From: Cryptomeria japonica
Taxonomy: Eukaryota > Streptophyta > Pinopsida > Cupressales > Cupressaceae
Direction: 5' to 3'
Assembly: GCF_030272615.1 (NCBI RefSeq)
Contig: NC_081407.1
Location: forward strand, 138,324,897-138,388,896
DNA: 64,000 nucleotides
Part shown: positions 35,105 to 46,137 of the stretch, in pieces
How positions within the stretch are numbered: the first letter of the stretch is position 1
How the letters are laid out: each line of letters starts with the position of its first letter
Program-made: the position numbers and the translations under genes
Notes under the pieces: model-generated
The model's input: the letters and a program-made list of their open reading frames with translations, nothing else
The model's database searches: none
What the model was told of the DNA's origin: nothing

Positions 35105-36793
35105 TGTAGTGTCGTAAATTGTATGTACTTGCTAGGGTGGTACAATTTCACACCTAGTTTAGCACCCGCCTTGGTGCATTTTACATTTTCCATTGCATTT
35201 CTCCTTTAGCACTTAATTAATCAAATTAATTAGGTCTAAGGTCCTATTTCATCGTCCTCCACATTATAAAGTTGGGCCCTTTCGTTAAAGTGTGCCCTTT
35301 TCATTTTATTCCTCCAATACATCACTCAATCAAAAACCCTAATTAAGTCCTATTTTGAACTTGGGGGCTTGGTTTCGGGGGTCAAAACATCTCGAAATCA
35401 CCTGTAACTTTGGGATTCTCTCTAAAATCATCATATCCGACGGCCCTGAAAATTTGGTGAAAAGTTGTCGAGACCGTGGCGCCCGGAGTGCACATGGTCC
35501 CGGACATTTTTCTCGAAATTTTAGGAGCACAATCCAATCATAAAATAAAGCTTAACCCCAAGAAATTGGTAGGAAATTCAATCTCTAGGTCGGCCAAAAG
35601 ATGAAATTACAACCTAGGGTTTCATACATAAGAGTTCTATTTCTTCATTTGAAAGGATCCAATTTTTGTTTCAGGAACCTCATATGCAGCGAAAGAGAAG
35701 ATCTTTGAAGACTTCAACAACATTCAACATCCCTCTATCAAGCATTTATCAATTTCATTCATCCGTTTAGGGCTTGGAAGACATTGAAGAACAATAGGAG
35801 ATTACTGACTGAAGATTGGCTTGTACCCCTCCCTTGGGGGTTGGGTATGATTTCATGTTGTTTTCATGTCTTTGCATAAGCTTCAATACATCACTTATTC
35901 ATGCTTTAGATCACTTTGCATCTTGATTTAGAGCATTTACATCATCATTTACAAGCAATTAGGGTTTACTTTCTAGGTTTCTCTAGTTTGCTTGCTTGCA
36001 TTTTAGGATCTTGCACACACACAAGGTCTGCACACACAATACATTTTACAATACAACTTGGCTATTCGTGGAGGTGGAAATCACTGAAGCGGGGGTTTGA
36101 CTAAGGCAAAACCCTATATAGCCGCCCACACCCCTTTCAGATATAAGTGCAGGTTTCGGGACTCAGACGACGCCGCAGGTTACAGATCCGGGAAAAGCAG
36201 GTCGAGACTGCACTTCATACCAAATTGCAGAGCAAAAGACCTGGACAGGGGCGTGGGACGCCCTGGTCCTGCCAGGACAGGGGCGTGGGATGCCCTGGTC
36301 CTGCCAGGACAGGGGCATTGGGCGCCCTGGTCCCTGGGACAGAGGCGCTGGGCGCCCTGGTCCTCCTGACAGACAGCATTTCCGACAGTTTCCAGAGTGC
36401 AAGACAGCAGTTTCAGGAGCAGTTTCTGACACTGTATCAGGACAGTGGTGCTCGCGCCCCCGTCTCGAACATTTTCAATCAGATTTTGACTCTGGGTACG
36501 CATCTGCATTCTTATTTCATCCTTGTATTTACAGCTCTTCATTGTTTAATCTCAATTCTGCAATCTTGTTATTCATTTGTACGTGCATTTTGGGATTAGG
36601 ACTTGAACTTGCATCATTTTATCTTTCAATTACAACAAAGGAATAGAAATCCTAATAGGTAGCCCGTGGCTCTCTCTTTCACAAAAAGAAGTAGCCAATT
36701 GTGTGATACCTCTAGGCTCTTTCGTATTCCGTAATGTGTGTCAAAAGGTAGGATTAGGGCATGTTAACCTACTCTCGCTTTTTCCCCTACACA
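35105..36793 (+). mobile_element. Tat-B 5' LTR
   Basis: 1,689 bases, TGTAGTGTCG to CCTACACA. A TATAAA at 35,265-35,270 is a candidate promoter. It holds four units of a GC-rich tandem repeat, against three in the 3' LTR, and this explains the exact 32-base length difference. Open frames inside the LTR (for example 36,097-36,646) are not genes. Confidence 0.95.
36247..36370. repeat. GC-rich tandem repeat in the 5' LTR, four units
   Basis: Two units of 32 bases (AGGGGCGTGGG...CCAGGAC) and two diverged units of about 30 bases, all with a GCCCTGGTCC core. The 3' LTR has three units, at about 47,280-47,370. Confidence 0.9.
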
Positions 36794-36796
36794 TTT

Positions 36797-36814
36797 TGGT
36801 GAACCCGACGTGAA
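36797..36814 (+). other. Tat-B primer binding site
   Basis: TGGTGAACCCGACGTGAA begins three bases after the LTR end. Its TGG start pairs with a tRNA CCA end. It is not the tRNA-Met site seen in the other elements; I do not assign the tRNA. Confidence 0.75.
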
Positions 36815-36963
36815 TCCTATCATTGCTTCCTCTTGCATTGCATTTATTAGATCTAGATCTAGATTTAGTGTGTTTTCATTTCATTTTCATTAAAAAAGAC
36901 AAAAAAAAGAGAGTGTGTTTCTTTGCATTGTGTGTTCAAATTTTATACAAACTTTATTTCAAA

Positions 36964-38808
36964 ATGTCAGATTTTTATTTGCAAAATGTTCATGCTTATG
37001 ATGATTATTATGAGTATAGCCAAGATGAATTAGATGAAGCTTTAGATAAGTTTTTAAACCCTAAAGATGCCAAACCTTCATTTTACCAAAAACTCATAAA
37101 CCTTCTTACTATGCCATTTAGGTGTGATGAGAAAGATAAGTCGAATGGTTCCTCTCAAGGATACATTCCTATCAACTCTTCCACTAAATCTAGTAACATG
37201 GTTGTTTTCAATAATCCCCTCTATGAGGAGATGTCTCCTTTTGAATCAAAAGATAAACCTTTTAATCGATATGATCATGCTTTGTTGGATGATGCTCTTG
37301 ATGACTTTGTGGCTTTATCGAAATCTTTAAACAAGAACAAGACTTCTAAATTGGTTAACATGATAAACTTGAATGAGCATAACAAGCCTCTCTTTGAAGT
37401 CCAAGGTGCTTATCCTTCTCCCACCTTTCAAGTTCCTAAATCACCTCTCCTTACTGTCCAAGGAGGGTATGATCATGATTCCTTTCGTACTCCGAATAAA
37501 CCAATCATCACCGTGCAAGGAAGAAAACCTATAAGTCCTTATAGTTATCATGCGGTTGCCCATACTTATCACACCAGAAATAATAGGCAGCCTAATCCTC
37601 CTCCTGTTATTCCAGTTTCTCTTCCTAATCCTCAACCAATTCTTCCACAAGCTCCCCGTATTTCGCAAGTTATGGGTAAGGAATATGATCTCATAGAACA
37701 ACTTAAAGCTACCCCTGCTAAGATATCCCTCTGGGACTTGATTCAAACTTCTTTCGCTCATCATGGAATGTTACAAGATGCCCTGAAAGATTTGAATGTT
37801 CCTCCACCGAATACATCTAGTAATATAGCATCTTTTGTTAACTCTGTGATGAATCCTAAGGCTCAAATTGTGTTTACCCAAGATCAGTTGCCTACTAGTG
37901 AAATTCAACATCAATATGATCCCTTGATGATTGTGGTTATCATGAAAGACACTGCTATAAGACGAACACTAGTAGATAATGGTTCTGGCCTTAATGTGTG
38001 TAGCATTAATCTATTGCATAAAATGAATGTGGATACATCCCTCATTGAGCTTGACTCTCATCCCATTCAAGGCTTTGACAATGTGGCTAAGACTTCATTA
38101 GGTATTATCACCTTACCTCTCACAGTGGGACCTGTTACTTTGCCTACTCCTATCCATGTTATGTCGGGAAATTTAACATACAACTTGTTATTAGGAAGAC
38201 CTTGGATTCACAGTATGCACGTTGTCCCCTCTACATTGCATAGACAAGTTAAATTTGTTTATAACAATAAGACATATACTTTGATAGGTGATACTAATTT
38301 CCAAGCTTGTCTACAAACATCTACTTCCAAAGGGGGTTCTTCTAAGCCATCCTCGTCTAGTGATGACTCTTTAAACAAGATACCTATCGATGAATCTTCG
38401 CTCTCTGATGATCAAAATTCTTTGGATGAGTCTAGAGCTCCTGAAGAAGATTCTTCTCGACTTGAATCTACACATAAGAAGGATTTTGATCCTGAGAAGG
38501 TTCTCGCAGAAGACGATTGGGGATCTCTTGATTTCAATCCCACCTTTGTAGGTGAATATAAGGTTCCTTCTAGAGAGCTTAAAGTTGAAAAAAAGAAAGA
38601 AGCTAAAAATCAATCAATCTTACCTGAACCTATGAGTAATAATTTTGTGGCGGCTTCTCAAACTTCTTCTCCTCACACCTCTAATTCTGAAGAGTTTGAT
38701 TCTTTGTCTTATGAAAAACCACCTTCTCTTTCTGAAATGGCTAATCGTTATGGTCGTGGCTTTCGCATTTTTGCTAAGCATGGGTATCATGGAAATGGTT
38801 GTGGCTAA
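36964..38808 (+). CDS. Tat-B gag-like N-terminus, protease and start of G-patch
   Basis: 614 open codons from ATG 36,964, a better start than the upstream ATG in leader sequence. The N-terminal third is acidic and aromatic, without the gag core or knuckle found in Tat-A. Then come three repeats of about 19 residues with VQG (37,380-37,540), a proline-rich part, and the protease: active site LVDNGSGLNVCS (37,972-38,007) and NLLLGRPWIHSMHVVPST (38,185-38,238). A serine-rich acidic linker leads to a G-patch (YGRGFRIFAKHGYHGNG) where the frame breaks at 38,808. It would supply the protease, but hardly a capsid. Confidence 0.8.
   Translation: MSDFYLQNVHAYDDYYEYSQDELDEALDKFLNPKDAKPSFYQKLINLLTMPFRCDEKDKSNGSSQGYIPINSSTKSSNMVVFNNPLYEEMSPFESKDKPFNRYDHALLDDALDDFVALSKSLNKNKTSKLVNMINLNEHNKPLFEVQGAYPSPTFQVPKSPLLTVQGGYDHDSFRTPNKPIITVQGRKPISPYSYHAVAHTYHTRNNRQPNPPPVIPVSLPNPQPILPQAPRISQVMGKEYDLIEQLKATPAKISLWDLIQTSFAHHGMLQDALKDLNVPPPNTSSNIASFVNSVMNPKAQIVFTQDQLPTSEIQHQYDPLMIVVIMKDTAIRRTLVDNGSGLNVCSINLLHKMNVDTSLIELDSHPIQGFDNVAKTSLGIITLPLTVGPVTLPTPIHVMSGNLTYNLLLGRPWIHSMHVVPSTLHRQVKFVYNNKTYTLIGDTNFQACLQTSTSKGGSSKPSSSSDDSLNKIPIDESSLSDDQNSLDESRAPEEDSSRLESTHKKDFDPEKVLAEDDWGSLDFNPTFVGEYKVPSRELKVEKKKEAKNQSILPEPMSNNFVAASQTSSPHTSNSEEFDSLSYEKPPSLSEMANRYGRGFRIFAKHGYHGNGCG
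37380..37545 (+). repeat. Three coding repeats with VQG in the Tat-B N-terminal protein
   Basis: Units PLFEVQGAYPSPTFQVPKS, PLLTVQGGYDHDSFRTPNK and PIITVQGRKPISPYSYH follow each other directly. They lie where Tat-A has its gag core and knuckle. Confidence 0.75.
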
Positions 38809-41800
38809 AGGTTCCTCTAGAGACTAGTTTTCACAATTATTCCTTTGGACTTGGCTATAATCCCTGCAAACGCACTAAAGCTTCTAAAAGACCATGCATT
38901 AGTGTTAATGCTATTTTTACATCTCTATCAATGCAACACCCTGAGTATATTGATGGGGATCCTTCGTGTGCCTATGCTTTGGATGTCTTCCCTACCGATG
39001 ATGCTTTAGCTGAATTCTTGGGAGCATATGACACTCTTCCTCATTATCATCACAATAGGGGACTCCCTTATTGTTTAAATACTGAAGCTTATTTTGGAAA
39101 AGAGATCGATAATGATGAGATTGTGAAAGAATTCCCTCAGTTAAAGGATACTCCTCAACAAAGTAATCTTCTTATAAGTGACACCATTGATGTTAAGATG
39201 GATCCTTGCAAAGAGGATAGAGTTATTAAAATTGGAAAATGTTTGGATGAAGAGGAACAAAAACAATATGAAGATTTATTGCATGAATTCCCTGAGATCT
39301 TTGCTTGGACATACTCTGACATGCCTGGTATAGATCCTAAGATTGTCACTCATAATATTGTCTTAGTTCCCGATGCTAAGCCCGTGAAACAAAAGATTCA
39401 AAAAATGAATCCTAAGGTGGCTCTGCTTGTTAAGGCTGAGATTAAAAAATTATTGGAGGCTGGATTTATTCGCCCTATTGACTATTCCCCATGGATTTCA
39501 AATATTGTCGCTATGGCTAAACCAGATAATAAAATAAGAATGTGTACTGATTTTCAAGATTTAAATAGGGCTTCTTTAAAAGATGATTTCCCTCTTCCAA
39601 ACATTGACATGATAGTTGATTCTACGGCAGGACATGCCTTGTTATCCTTCATGGATGGTTTTTCAGGATACAATCAAATTTTCATTAACCCTCAAGATCA
39701 ATTCAAAACCGCTTTCACCACTCCTTGGGGTACGTTTTGTTGGATAATGATGCCTTTTGGACTTAAAAATGTCGGTGCAACTTATCAATGAGCGATGACC
39801 CTTATCTTTCATGATTATATGCATAAGATTTTAGAGGATTATGTTGATGATATTTTAGCCAAATCCATTCTTTTCATAGATCATATTAAAATCCTTCGTC
39901 AAATCTTTGAAAGAATTCGTAAATATCACATGCGCTTGAATCCCCGAAAATGTGTTTTTGGTGTAGATAGTGGAAAACTATTAGGATTCATAGTTTTGCA
40001 TCGTGGGATCGAGGTGGACACTAAAAAAATAGATGCTATTGTCAACATGCCACCTCCTAGAAATGTGTCTCAACTTAAAAGCTTACAAGGAAAGATTCAA
40101 GCTATTCGTAGGTTTGTATCTCAGTTTGCGGATCGTACCTTTCCTTTTACTCAACTTCTCAAAAAGAATATCACTTTTCAATGGAACGAAGATTGTCAGC
40201 AAGCATTTGAAGATTTAAAAGTGTATTTGGCCAGTCCTCCTATTCTTCAACCTGCCGAACCTTCTAAACCCTTCCTTCTGTATACAGCTGCTTCCTCTCA
40301 TGCTCTCGCAGCATTGTTGGCACAACATGATAAAGATGGTAAGGAATGTCCGGTTTATTACATAAGTCGTACCTTACTCAATTGTGAGACCCGATATTCT
40401 GCGATAGAAAGACAATGCTTGGTCTTGGTGTTTGCGACTCAGAAATTGAGACATTATCTTTTAAATTCAGAAGTCCACGTCATGGTAAAGTTTGATCCTT
40501 TGAAGCATCTTTTCTCTAAAACTGATTTATCAGGACGCCTAGCTAAGTGGGTTATGATGTTAACTGAATTTGACCTTAAATTTGTTTCTCAAAGAGCAAT
40601 TAAAGGGCAAGCATTAACCGACCACTTAGTTGAGGCCCCTTCACCTTTCTCCTTCCCTAATTCTGAGTCTTTCCCCGATGACTTCATTTTTTCTATAGAA
40701 AAAGATGAAACTTGGGAATTATACTTTGATGGTTCTAAGTGTCGTACGGGATCGGGGGCAGGTGTTGTTCTGATTTCTCCTACAAGGAAATCTATTCCCT
40801 TATCCTATCGTCTAAATTTCTTGTATACCAATAACATTGTTGAGTATGAGGCTCTTATAGCGGGAATAAAAGCAGCCTTAGCTCTGAATATAAGGCACAT
40901 ACATATTTATGGAGATTCTCAATTGATTATAAGACAAGTAACAGGACTGTATCAAGCAAAACAAGACAAATTATCACAATATAAAGATCTTGCTATCTCT
41001 TTATTACAAAAATTTGATTCTTATACCATGGAACCTGTTCCTCGAAAAGATAATCGACATGCGGACGCAATGGCATGTGTGGCTTCTCTTGTATCTTTAG
41101 AGGACCCTGTGGTTGATCTTAAATTTGTTATTCACAACCTTATTTCTCTAGCTATTGTAGACAATTCTAGCTTGGTAACATGTTGTGACTTTGTAGATTC
41201 AGATGAATGGTATTCGCATATCGTAAGATATTTGATCGATGGTACCTTTCCTGATTCTGCCAATAGAAACACTAGGGCTAGAATCTGCAAGCTGTCTGCT
41301 AGGTATATCATTCTTTCTAATGTTCTTTACCGAAGGGGTTATGACGGTCTTCTCCTTCGAAGTCTTAACAAATCAGAAATCCTTGTTGCTCTTGAAGAGG
41401 CACATTCAGGTGCCTGTGGGGGGCATTTTGGAGGCAAATCCTTGGTTCAAAGATTGCTTCGTATGGGATACTATTGGCAAACTATGCAGAAGGATTCTTT
41501 TTCATTTGTTAAGAAATGTCATCAATGTCCACAACACAATAATCTAATTCATGCTCCTGCCCAAGAACTTTGTTCTCAAGTAGCTTCTTGGCCTTTCTCC
41601 GAATGGGGTTTGGATCTCATTGGTAAAATCTCTCCTCCTTCATCTCAAGGACACACCTTCATTATAACTGCAACAGATTACTTTACGAAGTGGGTAGAAG
41701 CTATTCCCCTTCGCTCTACTACTGCTGAAGTGATTTGTCAATTTCTTCTAGAAAACATCATTTCTCAATTCGGGATACCTTCCACTATAATCTCAGATAA

Positions 41801-42467
41801 TGGGACATCATTTAAGAACAAGGACGTGAAGAAATTCCTCGAGAAGTATCATATCAAACATCGATTTTCTACACCATACTATCCTCAATCAAATGGTCAA
41901 GCCGAATCATCCAATAAGATAATTGAACAAATTCTTCGCAAAACCGTGAATAAGCATGGTAAGGATTGCAGTAATCAGCTAATCTATGCTCTTTGGGCTT
42001 ACTGAACGAATGTATGAATTGCTACAGGAACTACCCCTTATAATCTTGTTTATGGTGCTGACCCTATTATGCCTTTAGAGTTAGAGATTCCATCACTTAG
42101 GGTTTCTCTCAAAGGTATAGTAGATGATGACTCTTGTAGAGAACAACAACTTCAACAGCTTGAGATTCTTGATGAACAGTGTATAAACGCTCTTGAGCAT
42201 ATTCAAGCGTATCACAAAACTCTACAACGAAGCTATAATGATAAGGTTATTCAACGTTCCTTCTCGGTAGGTGACTTAGTCCTCTATGAGAATCAGTGCA
42301 ATGTGAATGCCTTACCTGCAGAAAAGGGAAAATTTAGTCCTAATTGGCTTGGACCATATATCGTTATTGAAGATTATGGATCAGGTGCTTACAAGATAGC
42401 GGATGTAGACGGTACGCCTCTTAAAGAACCTATCAAGGCTATGCACTTGCATAGATATTATGCTTAA
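38736..42467 (+). pseudogene. pol: Tat-B pol: G-patch end, RT, two RNases H, integrase
   Basis: Order: end of G-patch (SFGLGYNP near 38,838), RT from 39,290 with VCTDF-like CTDFQDLNRA and YVDD at 39,840-39,851, first RNase H (40,240-40,610) with LYTAAS, so its first Asp is lost, second RNase H (40,705-41,110) with FDGS, EYEAL, GDSQLI and HADAMA intact, H2C2 finger (41,395-41,560), integrase core with LDLIG, SDNGTSF and GQAESSNK intact, GPY end near 42,345. Only three stops interrupt the frame after the G-patch break, all TGA: 39,789, 42,003 and 42,015. Two match Arg positions of Tat-A, so CGA-to-TGA changes are likely. Confidence 0.9.
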
Positions 42468-42985
42468 TTCTTCATTCCTTATTTATCTTCTTTTCAGTTC
42501 TTCAACATTGGGTAATATATTAGTATCTCCTAATTAGAGCAAAATAGAATTAAATGTTATGGTGTTTAATCTATATTGCTTCGTTCTTGACAAGCATGTT
42601 TCTTTACTTTATAGTTTGTCTTGAATTCATTTATGTAAATTGTAAAAGATTTACATTTCCATTATGCTAGCATATTTTGCAATGTCTTATGCGTTAAGTA
42701 GAATCGTATCATGTTGTGTTTAAGTTCAAAATTAAATCACATTAGTTATATGATTCTCAGACTTAATGCATATTTCTTCCCTATCATCAATGTAGTACTT
42801 GATTAAATATTTTAATTAAGTCACACATGTATCAATTTAATCATGGAGCATTGAGAAATCAATCACATGGAAATTAAATCCTGAATATACATGTACGTCT
42901 ACCAAATGTATTAGATTTAATCAAAGCAAAGTATACATTGTTTTAAGCATTAAAGATTACACATTTGAGACAAAAGAGAAGCATG

Positions 42986-43038
<53 letters not shown>

Positions 43039-43084
43039 ATCGTATACAAATATAGGTCACTGTACATCCAAAATCATCATAAAA
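42468..43084. other. Tat-B spacer after pol
   Basis: Non-coding and AT-rich, ending near a (TA)n(TG)n microsatellite at 42,986-43,037. Same position as 11,282-12,870 in Tat-A. Confidence 0.6.
42986..43037. repeat. (TA)n(TG)n microsatellite
   Basis: A run of TA followed directly by a run of TG. Confidence 0.95.
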
Positions 43085-43485
43085 TCATCTCTTATCCCTA
43101 GGGCTGGTGGCTGGAGAGTGATGACTAGATGCTCCCTCCTGATCCGGCCGTGCAGGTGGACCCATAGGTGTGTAGCGCGATAAAAACCACGAGTGACTCC
43201 GAGAGGAACTCCTACGATCCCTATCCATAAGGATCGCGCAATAGGAGAAACCCTCGGCCTGAGCTGCTGCTAGATCTCGCTGTGCCCACTGAAGGTTCTC
43301 TGATAGAGCTCTCTCTCTCTCCCTCCATATGTCTACCTATACTCGAAATGGGGAAAACAAGTCCTCATGCTAACCTACGTTCCCCTGAGGCCTATAGGCA
43401 ATCTGTGAGGAACTAGGGATCTGTGCCATCGTGGAAATGTCTGTCACTGCTTGTTGAATCAGGGAACACCACTCATGCACATTAG

Positions 43486-43566
43486 CTGTAGCAGTAGAAC
43501 AGATTTTTGTATTAGTACCATTCTATATCATCAAAACATTAATCAATCAATATAAACATACTATAC
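43486..43566 (-). other. Candidate intron 2 of the Tat-B antisense gene
   Basis: Donor CCAG|GTATAG and acceptor TACTGCTACAG|CTAATG on the minus strand, 81 bases, with in-frame stops inside. Joining it gives GDP-A-NVHEW; Tat-A has GDPGASSSRVPANV without an intron here, which supports the coding link on both sides but weakens intron conservation. Confidence 0.45.
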
Positions 43567-45202
43567 CTGGATCTCCCTCACGCAAGTAGGGATCATGATA
43601 TGGTAGCATCTGTGACTGGGAACTACTAGGCTCCCCTCGCTCGAATAATATGTGCACGATGGGTGTAGGCTGGACGGTACTAGAAATAGGTCTCCGTATC
43701 GCCTCATCTTCCCCCTTTTGGGGAATAAGAGGAGGATCCAGGGCTATGGTATCATCTCCTGAATGGTGGGGAGCTGCATCTGACTCCTCCTCATCATCTC
43801 TATCCTCCTCCTCATCCTCATCCTCGTCCTTGTCCGCATCCTCACCTGCATCCTCCTCATCCTCATCTCTATCCATGTCCTCCTCCTCCTCCTCGGCACT
43901 AGGCTGATCCCCTGTGGGTGGATCAGGATCTCTTGCCTCCTCATGACCCCCTCCCTCCTCTGGCTCCTCTGACCAGGATCCCTAGTCCTCATCTTGGTCT
44001 CCATGTCTCCATGGGCCTGGATGGCCTGTCGGGTGATCTGGTGGAAAGATAGGCCCTGGGTATGATCTCATAAACCATGAGACATACCTGCACTGTGCTC
44101 CAGGCTCTGCAGAGTAATCAGTGACTACATCCTGATCAGATCCCTCTATATCTGTAGTCTCGATGTCATCTATCGTCGGCCTCGCTATTGCTCTAGGTCT
44201 GGGAAGGACTCGTGAGTATCAAGTATAGATGGGTACATCGGCTGGAACGCACTACTCTAGCCCAAACTGCCTCCGTACTCGGTCAAAGTAGAATAAGACT
44301 ATGATATGTGAATATTGTCCCCGCAATAGGCGGTTCCTCTGTAGGCATGCTACCTGTCTCTCCATCCCATCCCATCTGTGCATCTGCAGATAGGGTCTCC
44401 ATACGGTCACCTCGGCTGTCGATCTATCAAAAATCACTCTCCAATATAGCAGATCTCCAAATCTCCACTCGCTGGTAAGTGGATAAGCAAACACCCTAGG
44501 TCGCTCGCTAGCCATACTCATCGGAAAGCCGATAGGCCTGGTGCATGTGAAGTGCTCAAATATCCACACCTACAGAAGTGTGCATGTCATCAAGCTGCAA
44601 CCCTGTCCAAACACATACTCCTCAAGGTCATGATAGAGATGTGCAAGCATACTCTGACCCCAAGCATATACTCTCCTGTGTCTCTCCATAGCTCTGATGC
44701 ACCATGTGAGACCCCCATGCATGTGCGTACCTCGCCCATTAGGGCAGACGGCTAGTGCTATGATAGTGATCATAAGACGTCTCATAAGGGGCACCTCTCC
44801 TGTAGGATGTAAGAGCCAGCTGACCATGATGCGACCTCTCGTCTCGCTCAACATGACTCTCCCTATACAGTATACCTGCTCCCTCTGATGGTCCTCTGCA
44901 GACCGATCGGTCGGGTATGTCACAGTAGCTCCTCTGATAGGAAGATGAAGTATGCGGTACACATCCTCAAGTGTAACCGTCAGCTCCCCTACTGGAAGAT
45001 GGAATGTGCATGTGTCAGGATCCCATCGCTCCATCAGTGCCATCAGCATCGCAGGATGGAGCCGAATGGCTGGCATGAGGATCGCATACCATAAACCCAC
45101 GATCGACAATGTGTCTCTCTCTGCCCGAGTCAGCCGCGGAATCTAATCTCACAAACTGCGAAGAATCTGTCCCGCCGTATGCTCTCTCATGTATGGGAGA
45201 CC

Positions 45203-45474
45203 CTGCAACACAAAAACATAACTATAATCAGTACTCAATCATCAAAATCATTCACGCAAACTGTCAAACATCGTATGCTAACCCTGATGTCTCTCGCCAA
45301 GTCCTGATTGGGACCATGGCGCCCTGTCAGGGACCATGGCGCCCTGAAGGGACCATGGTGCCCCACAGGGACCATGATGCCCTGGGTGGGAGCCATGGTC
45401 AGATTCCAGGGCCTGCAAACGATCACAAAAAGTCAAAATGCAGAAAATCAAAAGTCAACATTCAGTCAACTCAC
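45203..45474 (-). other. Candidate intron 1 of the Tat-B antisense gene
   Basis: Donor GACGAG|GTGAGTTG and acceptor TTTTGTGTTGCAG|GGTC on the minus strand, phase 0, 272 bases. Exon 2 enters the PMD frame 31 codons before the methionine at 45,109, the same spacing as in Tat-A. It contains a GC-rich tandem repeat. Confidence 0.65.
45311..45400. repeat. 19-20 bp tandem repeat inside antisense intron 1
   Basis: About four units of AGGGACCATGGCGCCCTG, the later ones with changes (ATGGTGCCCC, ATGATGCCCTG). The GCGCCCTG core also occurs in the LTR repeat of the same element. Confidence 0.85.
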
Positions 45475-45635
45475 CTCGTCCAGTGGCTCGTCGTCAATCA
45501 TGGCCTGGCGCAGGATCTCAATCCTTGTGGGACACTCCGATCGTCGTGAAGGCATGATGATGGCTATGTGGGCTCCGCTGCAATGAACAGTATTCTGAAA
45601 TCGACAAAGTGACAAATGCAAATGTCACTTTCAAA

Positions 45636-45643
45636 GTATATAC
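45636..45643 (-). promoter_or_regulatory. TATA-like box of the Tat-B antisense gene
   Basis: GTATATAC, about 81 bases upstream of ATG 45,555. The distance parallels Tat-A. Confidence 0.4.
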
Positions 45644-46122
45644 TTTCATTCCTTTACCTTTACTTTTGAAACCCTAATTTTCCTTTATCACTCATTTCAT
45701 CATAACTTGAGTTTGGGAGATGCGATTTTCGAACCGTTTGTTGTGTAGGAATCGCATTTTCATTCCCCTACTCTCGAGATGTTCCAAAAAGTGCTCTGAC
45801 GAAGCCTTTTCAGTGAACATCCCTCATCAATAATCTCTTACACAATTTGTCGTAAGTAAACATGCTACCCTGTTTCACCTCCCTCATAAGCAAGTTGAAA
45901 CAGGGGGGGCATATAGCTACTCACAAATTTCATCACTTTCCTTAGTAAGCATTAGGTGATTTTGTGATCTAACGTGTGTTTTGTAGGGTGCGGTTCCTAA
46001 CTGTGTACTGCAGATACCGCTGGGGGCTTCGTCCGACAACTTATGGATATATCTTTTTTTCAAATGATGTTTACTTTTCTGTACTTTAGCTTGCATATGC
46101 ACGTAGTACCCATATGACCGCT
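45644..46122. other. Stretch between the antisense promoter and the 3' LTR
   Basis: No gene. It has a G-run with CATATAG at 45,904-45,917 that resembles 15,714-15,725 of Tat-A. It should hold the upstream promoter part of the antisense gene and the end of the sense transcript's internal region. Confidence 0.5.
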
Positions 46123-46137
46123 AAAGTGGGGGCTAAA
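46123..46137 (+). other. Tat-B polypurine tract
   Basis: AAAGTGGGGGCTAAA ends directly before the 3' LTR. Confidence 0.85.

Larger units (their letters stand above)
43085..45555 (-). pseudogene. Tat-B antisense gene: plant mobile domain (PMD) protein with introns
   Basis: Model: exon 1 45,555-45,475 (27 codons), intron 45,474-45,203, exon 2 45,202-43,567, possible intron 43,566-43,486, exon 3 43,485-43,085, about 706 codons. One frame can be followed throughout with no frameshift seen, but with about eight TAG or TGA stops. The PMD signature CTFHLPVGELTVTLEDVYR lies near 45,010-44,950, and the later PMD block (VWRPYLQMHRWDG) near 44,400. A very acidic tract (43,960-43,720) and a coiled coil (near 43,330-43,240) follow. 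Structure matches Tat-A's antisense gene. Function unknown; a link to silencing is inference from host PMD proteins. Confidence 0.75.

Noticed and set aside
36247-36370. Possible CRISPR-like array (32-base units)
   Set aside because: Units are directly adjacent without spacers, inside an LTR of a plant element.
36097-36646. Overlapping open frames of 90-150 codons on both strands
   Set aside because: They lie inside the Tat-B LTR, arise from the GC-rich repeat lacking stops, and recur in the 3' LTR only because the LTRs are copies.
43650-43907. Plus-strand serine-rich open frame
   Set aside because: It is the complement of the acidic GAG/GAC codons of the antisense PMD gene.
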